Source: XBB1006 sp051877515
GTDB lineage: Bacteria > Bacillota > Clostridia > Lachnospirales > Lachnospiraceae
DNA length: 64,000 bases
Direction: 5' to 3'
Assembly (NCBI GenBank): GCA_051877515.1
Contig: JBJEIY010000002.1
Span: 114,183-178,182 of the forward strand
Below the pieces are notes generated by a model. It made no database searches, was not told where the DNA came from, and saw nothing but the letters and a program-made list of their open reading frames with translations. The position numbers and the translations under genes were made by a program. Shown piece by piece: positions 26,176 to 34,683 of this stretch (its first letter is position 1; every line of letters begins with the position of its first letter).

Positions 26176-26712
26176 CTAGTAATTCTTCTCGGATACTTCA
26201 AAGTAAGCCTGTGGATGATTACATACCGGGCAAACCTCCGGTGCTTCGGTACCCACAACAATATGACCGCAGTTACGGCACTCCCATACCTTAACTTCAC
26301 TCTTCTTGAATACTTCTGCAGTCTCAACATTGTGAAGAAGGGCACGATAACGCTCCTCATGATGTTTCTCGATAGCACCTACGCCACGGAACTTCTCTGC
26401 CAACTCAGGGAATCCTTCTGCTTCTGCTGTCTTGGCAAATTCATCATACATATCGGTCCACTCGTAGTTTTCACCCTCTGCTGCAGCTTCCAGATTCTGT
26501 GCGGTGTTGCCGATTCCCTGCAACTCTTTCAGCCAGAGTTTTGCATGTTCTTTCTCGTTCTCAGCTGTCTTTAAAAACAAAGCTGCAATCTGCTCATATC
26601 CTTCCTTCTTTGCAACAGAAGAAAAATAAGTATATTTATTTCTCGCCTGTGACTCACCTGCAAAAGCGGTCTGAAGATTCTTCTCTGTCTGTGTTCCTGC
26701 ATACTTGTTCAT
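26176..26712 (-). CDS. rbr: Rubrerythrin
   Basis: Non-haem di-iron peroxidase that detoxifies hydrogen peroxide in anaerobes. About 178 residues. The four-helix di-iron domain shows the metal ligands in AFAGESQARNKY, ENEKEHAKLW, and AIEKHHEERYRAL. The C-terminal rubredoxin-like domain carries WECRNCGHIV and VCPVCNHPQAYFE (four Cys for iron). The start ATG 26712 follows AGGAGG; the longer frame to 26766 is not supported. It stands alone with its own terminator. An AT-rich TTATGATTATA just upstream faintly resembles half a PerR box. Confidence 0.95.
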   Translation of the reverse strand: MNKYAGTQTEKNLQTAFAGESQARNKYTYFSSVAKKEGYEQIAALFLKTAENEKEHAKLWLKELQGIGNTAQNLEAAAEGENYEWTDMYDEFAKTAEAEGFPELAEKFRGVGAIEKHHEERYRALLHNVETAEVFKKSEVKVWECRNCGHIVVGTEAPEVCPVCNHPQAYFEVSEKNY

Positions 26713-26816
26713 AATAATACCTCCTGATTTTTTTATGATTATATATTTTTTTAGATGGAAAAACAATGTTTTTTGATTCTTTTTTTTAATTTCTTTCCGT
26801 TATGAACCACAGAAAC

Positions 26817-27356
26817 TTAGAAAAAAGTTGCCACCTCTGAAAGTGCCTTTCTGGAAGGCATATCCGGTTGCACATTGGAAATTCCTACTGCAATAACCGC
26901 CATGACATCCTCTGTTTCCGGAATGGACAACAGGCTGCGCAGTCTGCCTGCATCCCGCATTCCCATTACCAGTGTGCCCAGTCCCAGCTCAAATGCCTTT
27001 AACAACAGATTCTGTGTGGCAAGTCCAAGATCAAAACATCCCCAGCCGTCTCCGATTTCGTTCACCGGCTCTTTACTGTCATGAAATCCTGAGATCCCTT
27101 TCTGATAGGTAACCACGATATAAGCGGAAGCTGCCCTCGTGCGATCCCGGTTAAACTCCGGCAGACATTCCAGTCGGACTCTTTCAAACATTTCCCTGGA
27201 AGTAACCACATAATAACGTGCCGTTTCCGAATTCTTCCAGCTTGGTGCGCACAGTGCAGCCTGAATAAGTTCCTCAAGCTGCTCCCTGCTTACGCTTTTA
27301 TCCTCCTGATAATCACGAATACTTCTTCTTCCTTCCAAAACCTCCTGAAACTTCAT
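26817..27356 (-). CDS. Nitroreductase family FMN protein
   Basis: A 179-residue FMN-dependent oxidoreductase that would reduce nitro compounds or similar acceptors with NAD(P)H. Family marks: N-terminal RRSIRDYQEDKSVSREQLEE with the FMN-phosphate-binding Arg pair, then QAALCAPSWKNSETARYYVV, then GLGTLVMGMRDAG. The start ATG 27356 has AGGAGGAG. It lies 27-30 bp downstream of the acyltransferase stop and 104 bp upstream of the rubrerythrin start. The physiological substrate is unknown. Confidence 0.88.
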   Translation of the reverse strand: MKFQEVLEGRRSIRDYQEDKSVSREQLEELIQAALCAPSWKNSETARYYVVTSREMFERVRLECLPEFNRDRTRAASAYIVVTYQKGISGFHDSKEPVNEIGDGWGCFDLGLATQNLLLKAFELGLGTLVMGMRDAGRLRSLLSIPETEDVMAVIAVGISNVQPDMPSRKALSEVATFF

Positions 27357-27385
27357 AAGGCTCCTCCTTTTCTCCTTCCGGCGTT

Positions 27386-28420
27386 TTATTGTCTGTTACG
27401 ATTTCCTTTTATGATGGCAGTAACATACTGTTTGGCATGATCAAAGCCATAAGAAAACAGAAAACTTACTGCGAAGATTACAAATGCAAAGATGGGAATC
27501 CCTATCCAGGACGTGATCATGGGCATTTGGATCTGTTCTCTGATGATGTCAAGAAAAAAGACATGCGTCAGATAAATGGTAAAGGAATGCTTGGAGATCA
27601 ACTCCACCCAGCACCTTGCAGGGGCGGAAAACTCATAGGGCTCATGGCTGACCACCGCATAGAACACGCACATGGATGCAATGCCCAGAAGCACATTCCG
27701 GTACTCCAGATAAGCAGTATAATGTCTGTCCAGAAGAAAAGAACGGTAGACAGTGGCTGCAGTAATCACCGCAAATGCCAGTACCGCCGTCAGAAGACAG
27801 ATCCTTCGCGGAACCCGGATGCTGTCCTTATAGTGATATATGACGTATCCCATCAGAAAATAACCAAGATAACAGGAGCTGCCTACCAGAGGGATGGGAT
27901 ACTTCACCTGCATACCCGCCAGAGCCAGTACATAATTGATGCCCAGAAGGCTGATCCACAATACCGCAAAATACTTTACCAAAGTATCTGTCATACCCTG
28001 AAACAGTTTCTGCCAGAAGGGGAGCGTTATGTAAATTCCCACCAGTGCATATAAATACCACAAATGCCGTTTCACCGGTTCTGCAAACACCCCACGCAGA
28101 TCATATCCTCTTTCCATAAAGAAATAGTTCCAGATGATATATGTCAGACTCCATCCGATCAAAGGTCTTAGGATACTGATCACCCGGTGATGGTTTTTCT
28201 GAAGATCCACCTCCTGGTCAACCAGCAACGCTCCGCTGATCATGAAAAAAATCGGTACGGAGATCCTGCAGATCGTATTAACCAGCACGGAAAATCCATA
28301 GGCCCCCAGATCAATGGTCGCAAAGCTGCGGCTGTATACATTGGCTACATGGATGCACACCACAAAAATGCAGGAAAGCACTCTTAAAAGTTCAATATTA
28401 TAGTTCCTTTCTCTTTTCAT
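27386..28420 (-). CDS. Acyltransferase family 3 membrane protein
   Basis: A 344-residue membrane enzyme expected to transfer acyl groups to a cell-surface sugar or lipid carrier. It begins RNYNIELLRVLSCIFVVCIHV, the acyltransferase-3 signature including the catalytic-type His, and contains about ten hydrophobic segments, with IPIFFMISGALL in the third. The C-terminal motif SFTIYLTHVFFLDI also matches the family. It sits downstream of the GAPDH gene, separated by a terminator. The acceptor is unknown. Confidence 0.88.
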   Translation of the reverse strand: MKRERNYNIELLRVLSCIFVVCIHVANVYSRSFATIDLGAYGFSVLVNTICRISVPIFFMISGALLVDQEVDLQKNHHRVISILRPLIGWSLTYIIWNYFFMERGYDLRGVFAEPVKRHLWYLYALVGIYITLPFWQKLFQGMTDTLVKYFAVLWISLLGINYVLALAGMQVKYPIPLVGSSCYLGYFLMGYVIYHYKDSIRVPRRICLLTAVLAFAVITAATVYRSFLLDRHYTAYLEYRNVLLGIASMCVFYAVVSHEPYEFSAPARCWVELISKHSFTIYLTHVFFLDIIREQIQMPMITSWIGIPIFAFVIFAVSFLFSYGFDHAKQYVTAIIKGNRNRQ

Positions 28421-28440
28421 GTCTCTTTATCCTCTCAATT

Positions 28441-28467
28441 CCCCGGGGCTGCATAGGCATCCCCGGG
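28441..28467 (-). other. Stable hairpin in the leader of the acyltransferase gene
   Basis: CCCGGGG / CCCCGGG arms extended by TGC / GCA form a very GC-rich stem 20 bp before the acyltransferase start. There is no T run, so it is not a normal terminator. It may affect RNA stability or ribosome access. Confidence 0.4.
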
Positions 28468-28552
28468 TATTCAGTCCTCTTTTTCAATGATGTATTATAA
28501 TCCATGAAAAGAACAAAGTCCATGCCTTTTTTACAAAATATGGGATAAAAAA

Positions 28553-28576
28553 GCGGCCGGAGTTGATCCCGACCGC
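28553..28576 (-). terminator. Intrinsic terminator after the GAPDH gene
   Basis: Stem GCGGTCGG / CCGGCCGC (minus strand, one mismatch) with an 8-nt loop, followed by six T. It begins about 22 bp after the stop codon. Confidence 0.8.
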
Positions 28577-28598
28577 CAGAATTGCTTTGTTTGGTTTC

Positions 28599-29615
28599 TT
28601 ATTTTTCACACACGGAATAGATATGTTTTACCAGATCCAGCACCTTGCTGCTGTATCCCCATTCATTATCGTACCATGCCAGTAATTTTACAAAATGATC
28701 ATTTAACATGATACCGGAAGTCTCATCGAAAATACAGGTTTCTGTAATACCCTTCAGATCGCAGGAAACCACTTCTTCGTTGATATATCCCACGATTCCT
28801 TTCATGCTGCCTTCGGAAGCTTCCTTGATGGTTTTGCATATAGTTTCATAATCCGTAGGTGTCTTCAATCTTGCTGTTAAATCCACGATGGAAACATCAT
28901 TACATGGCACACGGAAAGACATACCGGTTAATTTGCCCTTCATCTCCGGAATTACCAGACCGCAGGCCTTGGCTGCACCGGTAGTGGATGGAATGATATT
29001 ATTAAATACGGAACGACCGGTTCTCCAGTCACGTCCGGCTCTTGCATCGACTGCCTTCTGTTTTGCTGTTGCTGCATGGATGGTGGACATCAGTCCTTCC
29101 TCAATTCCAAAAGCATCATGGACGATCTTTACCAGAGGTGCAAGACAGTTCGTAGTACAGGAAGCATTGGAAACCACATCGTACTCCGGCTTGTACTCCG
29201 TATGATTGACTCCCATGACAAAAGTAGGCATCACATTATCCTTACTTGGTGCCGTGATCACTACCTTCTTTGCTCCACTCTTCAAGTGGGCAGAAGCCTG
29301 CTCTACTGTATTAAATGCACCGGTGGATTCGATGATGTACTCTGCTCCGCAGCTTGCCCAGTCGATCTTCTCAATTTCGCTTTCGCTGAATACCCGGATC
29401 TTCTTACCGTTGACGATAATACAGTCTTCTCCGCCTTCAACGGTTCCCGGAAATCTTCCGTGTACACTGTCGTAACGGATCATATATACCATGTGAGGAA
29501 TATCTGCATTTCTCAGATTGATCCCACATAAATTAAACTCATCTGTCCGTTCCATCAGTAAGCGGAAAATAACCCCTCCGATACGTCCAAAACCATTAAT
29601 TCCTACATTGATCAT
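28599..29615 (-). CDS. gap: Glyceraldehyde-3-phosphate dehydrogenase, divergent type
   Basis: Oxidises and phosphorylates glyceraldehyde-3-phosphate in glycolysis, 338 residues. Rossmann start INVGINGFGRIGG, catalytic cysteine in SNASCTTNCLAPL, and C-terminal WYDNEWGYSSKVLDLV are all present, so it should be active. Odd: the segment after the second strand reads GINLRNADIPHM instead of the usual IND-L-T-D pattern, so the aspartate that normally reads the NAD ribose is missing. This may change cofactor preference or mark a second, specialised GAPDH. The gene is monocistronic, with a terminator after it and AGAGGG before ATG 29615. Confidence 0.93.
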   Translation of the reverse strand: MINVGINGFGRIGGVIFRLLMERTDEFNLCGINLRNADIPHMVYMIRYDSVHGRFPGTVEGGEDCIIVNGKKIRVFSESEIEKIDWASCGAEYIIESTGAFNTVEQASAHLKSGAKKVVITAPSKDNVMPTFVMGVNHTEYKPEYDVVSNASCTTNCLAPLVKIVHDAFGIEEGLMSTIHAATAKQKAVDARAGRDWRTGRSVFNNIIPSTTGAAKACGLVIPEMKGKLTGMSFRVPCNDVSIVDLTARLKTPTDYETICKTIKEASEGSMKGIVGYINEEVVSCDLKGITETCIFDETSGIMLNDHFVKLLAWYDNEWGYSSKVLDLVKHIYSVCEK

Positions 29616-29722
29616 TTGCTTAACCCTCTTTTTCCTAATTCTTTTCTGTCTGGTTTACCAACCAACACCCATCGGCGATTGTAACATAGCCTTTGTAAAG
29701 TTGCAATACAAATATGCGCTAG

Positions 29723-30325
29723 TTATTTATTTAACCGGAATTTCTCACACATCTCCTCCGCAAACTGGACCGGATAAAGCTGGACCATGAAAGAATCCAG
29801 AAGCTCCCCTACCCTCATGCGGAAAGAAATCTTTATAAAGTGATCCAGTTGGGATTCAAACATCTTCTCGAAGTTCTTAACGGATTCCACATCAATGGAA
29901 TTCAGGATTGGTGTGCTGATATCCACCGGGGTTCCCAGCATCTCAGCCATAGATGTGGCAGAACGTCCCATCATCTGGTTCATGGCTTCGGAAATGGCAG
30001 ACAGATGGAAATCTGTTACATCCCCTTCCCGGTTCTCGCCGGTTCCTCCCATCATAAGGTCCGTCAGGCAGAGAACATCCTCAGGTTTCAGGATAAAAAC
30101 GTTATTTCCTGTCAATCCCTTCACATAATGTACCTGCACGAAAATACAAGTCTTCTCGTAATCATCCAGTGCCTCGCTCCGTTTGATCACCCTTAATTTC
30201 GGTGTGGTGATATCCACACGATGATTTACCATCATGCTTAAATTCGTCGCTGCATTTCCCATGCTGATATTTGCGATCTCACACAGCTCGTCAATCTGTT
30301 CCTTGCTTAACTTAAAATCAATCAT
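29723..30325 (-). CDS. cheC: CheC-like CheY-P phosphatase
   Basis: A 200-residue protein that probably dephosphorylates CheY-P. Both copies of the CheC active-site pattern (D/S)xxxExxN...P are intact: Asp12-Glu16-Asn19 with Pro42 (DELCEIAN), and Ser109-Glu113-Asn116 with Pro139 (SAISEAMN). The length matches CheC, or the middle part of FliY without its switch-binding ends. No flagellar genes are near; the only other chemotaxis gene in the window is the receptor at 35373. The start ATG 30325 has AGGAGGGAG. It could serve flagella encoded elsewhere or a non-motility CheY-like circuit. Confidence 0.88.
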   Translation of the reverse strand: MIDFKLSKEQIDELCEIANISMGNAATNLSMMVNHRVDITTPKLRVIKRSEALDDYEKTCIFVQVHYVKGLTGNNVFILKPEDVLCLTDLMMGGTGENREGDVTDFHLSAISEAMNQMMGRSATSMAEMLGTPVDISTPILNSIDVESVKNFEKMFESQLDHFIKISFRMRVGELLDSFMVQLYPVQFAEEMCEKFRLNK

Positions 30326-30395
30326 TGTTTTTCTCCCTCCTGCCGCGTTCCTTATTCGTATGTACCCCCATTATAACCTCTTCCTCACAAAAAAG

Positions 30396-31064
30396 CTATA
30401 AATGAAACCTCCGTTTTAATTCCTCCCTGGCTCTGCCCCCTCCGATCAGAAATGTTCCGAAAAACGATCCTGCAGTGATCAGCATGGCGATCACCGAAAG
30501 CAGGGGATGGTCCACCAAACCCATGAGGAATAACGGTATTGCCCCCAGACTCATCAAAAACACCACCAGCTGTGTTACAAGGTAGCTCTGCCAGGTTCTG
30601 GGGCTTCCCAAAACAAATGCCAGGATTACCAGATCAAAAAAGATCAGGATGGATGGCTGCACATAATTCATTGCCCATCCCCGGTTCCCCAGAATCCGGT
30701 CTGCCATATCCAGTAATCCGATCAATGCAGCTGCGGCAAAAATAATGTCCATGCTGTAGCTGGTGCGATTTCCGCTTAACAGATATACAAAGGTAAGATA
30801 ACCGCACAAAAGCAGGTATCCCGGTATCACACTCCAAAAAAAACCGGGGAGATACCGCAGATTCAGATAGATCAAAAGAGCCTCCAGCAAAATGGCAAAG
30901 AATAAATAAATCCGGGAGGCAAGTTGGAGCATACGCAATTTCTCCACAACATCCGGGTACTTATTCTCCACCTCTTTTCCCTCCTTTGCCAGAATGCTTT
31001 TGCAAAGAGGGCATACCAAGGTGTCGTCCCGCACCTCCAGATTGCAGTTTTTACATCTATTCAT
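30396..31064 (-). CDS. DUF6320-like zinc-ribbon membrane protein
   Basis: About 222 residues: an N-terminal zinc ribbon (CKNCNLEVRDDTLVCPLCKS, four cysteines) and then six hydrophobic segments from about residue 57 to 205, ending in a basic tail. I associate this layout with the DUF6320 family, with moderate certainty. The start ATG 31064 has GGAG 7 nt before it and overlaps the acetyltransferase-like gene by 8 bp, so the two are translationally coupled and probably act together. The role is unknown. Confidence 0.75.
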   Translation of the reverse strand: MNRCKNCNLEVRDDTLVCPLCKSILAKEGKEVENKYPDVVEKLRMLQLASRIYLFFAILLEALLIYLNLRYLPGFFWSVIPGYLLLCGYLTFVYLLSGNRTSYSMDIIFAAAALIGLLDMADRILGNRGWAMNYVQPSILIFFDLVILAFVLGSPRTWQSYLVTQLVVFLMSLGAIPLFLMGLVDHPLLSVIAMLITAGSFFGTFLIGGGRAREELKRRFHL

Positions 31065-32352
31065 AATATACTCCATTCGTTTCAATCTCTACAGGGATCT
31101 CATCAGCTACCAGCTGCCTGCAAAAAATCTTCTGGATCAGGGTTTCTCTTAAAATCGAGCTGAAGGTCACCGTCAGTTTTTCCTCAAAGGAGCAGACCGT
31201 GGCCTTCAACGGCTGTCCTTTCGACATTGCCAGCATACCATAAAAATTCTCCACATACGGAGTATAAGCTTCTTCCAGTTCCATCCTTCCGATATTGGTC
31301 ATGGTAGTGGTATTCGCCAGTGCAGACTGGGAATACACCGCCCGGATCGCAATATTCTTGACCCAGATGGGCATGGCTCGATTAAAAATTTTTCTCTGGC
31401 GGGATACATTATAAGAGAAAATCTCCTCTAAATGCTCCTTTACCAGCTGCTCCTTCAAACTCCGCTTTACCACTTCCACCACATCCGGAAAGGTATACTC
31501 CCGATCCTCTGCCATAAATTCTGCAGAAACCATGACAAAGAAGTTCTTGGTAGTAGTGGAATCAAAATAGGTCCGAAGATTCACCGGAACCGCAACCCGG
31601 ATCGCCCGCCGGCTGCTTTCTCCTTTGGCATAAGCTTCGTAAATGCTCCAGACAAAAACACTGACCAGATATTCATTGATACTCAGTCCGTAACCATGGG
31701 CCGTTTCCCTGACTTTCGCCAGAGGCAGGATACAATGGAGAATACCCAATTGCTGATCCTGAAGCTTTTCTCCTTTGATGCGGAAAGCTTTATCGGACGC
31801 ATACTGGGATTCTGCCTTCTTACGGTAATTTCGCAGAAAACTGTCTTCCAGGTTCAAACTGGTACCGGCACTCAGATCATCCCCGTTCTCCGTTACCAGT
31901 TCCGGGTGTTTCAGCCGCAAATACTGATACAGGATCTCTTTCAGAAAAACAGCTGCTCCCATGCCATCCGTCAGGACATGAAAAACTTCCAGATTGATCC
32001 TTCTTTTATAATAAGTCACCCGAAACAGATAATCCTGATTCAGCTTTGCGTGGATGTACTGACAGGGATAACCGGTTTCCTGACGGACCCGGGGCGCCCT
32101 TTTTCCATTCTCTTCCAGATAATACCAGAAAAACCCCCTCCGCAGTCTTACATTAAACAGCGGAAACTTGGGAAGGATCGCATCCAATGCCTTCTGCAGA
32201 ACAGCCCCATCCACATCGTCTTTCAGCTCTGCACAGATCCGATAGGTATTGGTCATTTTCTCTCCGGCGATCACCGGAAAAACATGAGCCGAATTATCCA
32301 ATTTCTGCCAGTGCAGGTACTTATATCTTAAATTGGCATTTTTCCCGGACAT
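31057..32352 (-). CDS. Condensation/alcohol-acetyltransferase-like protein
   Basis: About 431 residues with the chloramphenicol-acetyltransferase/condensation fold. The catalytic motif appears as FHVLTDGMGA (His125, Asp129), and the DFGWG-type second motif is replaced by less conserved sequence (YGMLAMSKGQ). The N-terminus contains an acceptor-type segment (TYRICAELKDDVDGAVLQKA). It probably transfers an acyl group to an alcohol or lipid acceptor, but the substrates are unknown. The second of two ATGs (32352) has the correct distance from AAGGAG. It is coupled to the DUF6320-like gene and lies downstream of the cysteine genes. Confidence 0.78.
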   Translation of the reverse strand: MSGKNANLRYKYLHWQKLDNSAHVFPVIAGEKMTNTYRICAELKDDVDGAVLQKALDAILPKFPLFNVRLRRGFFWYYLEENGKRAPRVRQETGYPCQYIHAKLNQDYLFRVTYYKRRINLEVFHVLTDGMGAAVFLKEILYQYLRLKHPELVTENGDDLSAGTSLNLEDSFLRNYRKKAESQYASDKAFRIKGEKLQDQQLGILHCILPLAKVRETAHGYGLSINEYLVSVFVWSIYEAYAKGESSRRAIRVAVPVNLRTYFDSTTTKNFFVMVSAEFMAEDREYTFPDVVEVVKRSLKEQLVKEHLEEIFSYNVSRQRKIFNRAMPIWVKNIAIRAVYSQSALANTTTMTNIGRMELEEAYTPYVENFYGMLAMSKGQPLKATVCSFEEKLTVTFSSILRETLIQKIFCRQLVADEIPVEIETNGVYYE

Positions 32353-32385
32353 AGTCATCTCCTTACCTACGGTTGATTTCCTCTT

Positions 32386-33165
32386 TTATGTCAGATTCTT
32401 ATATACTTTTACGGATTCCGGCACAGAATCCACAATAAACATATTACCGCCGATCACCGAATTTCTTCCGATCACAGTATCTCCACCCAGCACAGTCGCA
32501 CCTGCATAGATGGTTACATTATCCTCAATGGTAGGATGACGCTTTACGCCGGAAAGCTTTCTTCCCCCACTGGTGGAAAGGGCTCCGATGGTCACGCCCT
32601 GATATAATTTCACATGTTTTCCGATCTTCGAGGTCTCACCGATTACCACACCGGTTCCATGGTCAATGAAAAAGCTATGTCCGATGGTCGCGCCGGGATG
32701 AATGTCAATCCCTGTTTTGGAATGGGCATGTTCTGTCATTAATCTGGGTAAAATGGGAACTCCCAGTACATACAGTTCATGCGCCAGCCGGTATACCGTG
32801 ATTGCCCAAAATCCCGGATAGGCCAAAAGCACTTCTTCCTTGGAAGATGCTGCCGGGTCCCCTTCCAGCGCCGCTTCCAGATCAGAATCCATGACCTTCC
32901 AAATATCGGGAAGTCGTTCCCAGAAATGGTCGCATACTTCACGGGACCGGCTTTCACACCACTCTTTCCCGGAAACGGTGTCATCCTCCTGCCCGGGATC
33001 TCCCAGCATAAAAGCCAACTCCACCTGCCGCTGCAATCTGGGGCGGATAGATTCCATTTCCCGTCCAAACACCATGGTGCCTCCGGATATTTTTTCCCTG
33101 CGATATCGCTCCGTTAATTCTTCCAGAATCGCTTCTACCTCTTTCTTGCATATGATCTGTATCAT
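32386..33165 (-). CDS. cysE: Serine O-acetyltransferase
   Basis: Makes O-acetylserine from serine and acetyl-CoA for cysteine synthesis. 259 residues: a helical N-terminal part and a left-handed beta-helix of hexapeptide repeats (HPGATIGHSFFIDHGTGVVI, GETSKIGKHVKLYQGVTIGA) with catalytic His residues. The long N-terminal region is typical of the EpsC-type enzymes in Firmicutes. It overlaps cysK by 4 bp (ATGA), forming a two-gene cysteine unit. Confidence 0.93.
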   Translation of the reverse strand: MIQIICKKEVEAILEELTERYRREKISGGTMVFGREMESIRPRLQRQVELAFMLGDPGQEDDTVSGKEWCESRSREVCDHFWERLPDIWKVMDSDLEAALEGDPAASSKEEVLLAYPGFWAITVYRLAHELYVLGVPILPRLMTEHAHSKTGIDIHPGATIGHSFFIDHGTGVVIGETSKIGKHVKLYQGVTIGALSTSGGRKLSGVKRHPTIEDNVTIYAGATVLGGDTVIGRNSVIGGNMFIVDSVPESVKVYKNLT

Positions 33166-34118
33166 ATCCGTGTGTCCTCCTCCTGATCGGCATACAGAGG
33201 TGTGGAAAAATAGCGGTCACCCAGATCCGGTAGCAATACCACTATATTCTTGCCCTGATATTCACTTCTCTGTGCCAGAATTTTTGCTCCCATTAATGCT
33301 GCACCGGAGGATATCCCTACCAGAAAGCCCTCATGCTTTCCAAAGCTTCTGGCCTGGGCAAATGCATCACTGTCTTCTATAGCCAACACTTCGTCGATGA
33401 TCTCCGTATTCAGAACCTTAGGAACAAATCCGGCCCCAATGCCCTGGATCTTATGTGCACCACTTCTTCCCTGGCTCAATACGGGACTGCCCGCCGGTTC
33501 CACTGCTACAATGCGGATAGCCGGATTCCTGGACTTCAGATATTCCCCAACTCCTGTGATGGTTCCGCCGGTTCCCACACCGGCCACGAATACATCCACC
33601 TTCCCATCTGTCTGCTCCCAGATCTCCGGTCCGGTAGTTTTTCTATGACTTTCAGGGTTTGCAGGATTAGTAAACTGTCCCATGATCAGGGAATCCTTTA
33701 TGGATTCATGAAGCTTCTCCGCTTCCTCAATGGCTCCTGTCATTCCCTTGCTTCCCTCTGTTAAAACAAGCTTTGCGCCATATGCCTTTAATATGGTACG
33801 GCGCTCCACACTCATGGTCTCCGGCAATACCATGATGGTCTGATATCCTTTGGCTGCTGCCACAGCTGCCAAACCGATCCCGGTATTTCCCGATGTAGGT
33901 TCAATAATGGTGGAACCGGGTTTCAGGCGCCCATCTTCTTCTGCTTCTTCAATCATGTTTAACGCCACACGATCCTTTACAGAGCCTGCCGGATTCAGTC
34001 CCTCCAGCTTGGCAAGAATGGTGCTGCCTTCCATTCCTTCCGCCTTTGTATAACCATGCAGCCGCAGTAGCGGTGTATTTCCCACCAACTCTAATGCGCT
34101 GTCTACGATTTTACTCAT
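33162..34118 (-). CDS. cysK: Cysteine synthase A
   Basis: PLP enzyme that makes cysteine from O-acetylserine and sulfide, 318 residues. The PLP lysine lies in NPAGSVKDRVALNMI, the substrate loop is EPTSGNTGIGLA, and the PLP phosphate site is GVGTGGTITGVGEYL. The C-terminal half is complete. It overlaps the serine acetyltransferase gene, its enzymatic partner. ATG 34118 is preceded by AAAGGAG at a somewhat long distance. Confidence 0.96.
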   Translation of the reverse strand: MSKIVDSALELVGNTPLLRLHGYTKAEGMEGSTILAKLEGLNPAGSVKDRVALNMIEEAEEDGRLKPGSTIIEPTSGNTGIGLAAVAAAKGYQTIMVLPETMSVERRTILKAYGAKLVLTEGSKGMTGAIEEAEKLHESIKDSLIMGQFTNPANPESHRKTTGPEIWEQTDGKVDVFVAGVGTGGTITGVGEYLKSRNPAIRIVAVEPAGSPVLSQGRSGAHKIQGIGAGFVPKVLNTEIIDEVLAIEDSDAFAQARSFGKHEGFLVGISSGAALMGAKILAQRSEYQGKNIVVLLPDLGDRYFSTPLYADQEEDTRI

Positions 34119-34179
34119 ACTATATGATGCTCCTTTCTGATCACCCGAAAGTGATTTGTCAATCTATTTGATTCTCCGT

Positions 34180-34683
34180 CTATTCTTTCCAACGGATCCC
34201 TTCCCCGGAAAGCAGTTTCTTTTTTCTGTCCAGCCCACCGGCATAACCGGTAAGACTTCCGTTTTTTCCGATCACCCTGTGACAGGGCACGATAACCGGA
34301 ATGGGATTGCGCCCTACAGCGCCTCCCACGGCCTGGGCAGACATGCGCTTTTTCCCGGTCCGGACCGCTATTTGTTCTGCGATCTGTCCATAAGTGGTGC
34401 TCTCGCCGTAAGGAATGGCGAGCAGGATCTCCCATACACTACGTTGAAATGCAGTTCCCATAAGGTGCAGCCGTGGTGTGAAATCCGGCTTTTTTCCAGC
34501 AAAATACAGATCCAGCCAGCATGCGGCAGTCCTTAGGTCTTCCGAATCCTGCTCCGTGGTTTCACCATCATTTTCTTCCTTCAAATCACTCTGCCCTTCA
34601 AACCGGATTTTCGTCAGTCCTTCTTCATCCGCCTCCAAAAGCAGTTCTCCTAATGGGGACGGATATGGTTTTCTGTATATCAT
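34180..34683 (-). CDS. ogt: Methylated-DNA--cysteine methyltransferase
   Basis: Suicide repair protein that removes alkyl groups from O6-alkylguanine. About 167 residues. The C-terminal DNA-binding domain has VPCHRVIGKNG with the acceptor cysteine, preceded by YGQIAEQI and AVGGAVGRNPIP. I start at ATG 34683, which overlaps the HD-hydrolase stop by 4 bp and begins at MIYRKPYPSPLGELLLEA, the normal N-terminus. The longer frame to 34764 would lie wholly within the upstream gene. Confidence 0.94.
   Translation of the reverse strand: MIYRKPYPSPLGELLLEADEEGLTKIRFEGQSDLKEENDGETTEQDSEDLRTAACWLDLYFAGKKPDFTPRLHLMGTAFQRSVWEILLAIPYGESTTYGQIAEQIAVRTGKKRMSAQAVGGAVGRNPIPVIVPCHRVIGKNGSLTGYAGGLDRKKKLLSGEGIRWKE

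Noticed and set aside
28441..28467. Hairpin in the acyltransferase leader, considered as a riboswitch or terminator
   Set aside because: A single stem without a T run and without any riboswitch core I recognise; listed only as a hairpin.
31432..32331. Plus-strand frame of 299 codons
   Set aside because: Antisense to the condensation-like enzyme gene, whose motifs and ribosome site are clear; no recognisable domain in the antisense frame.
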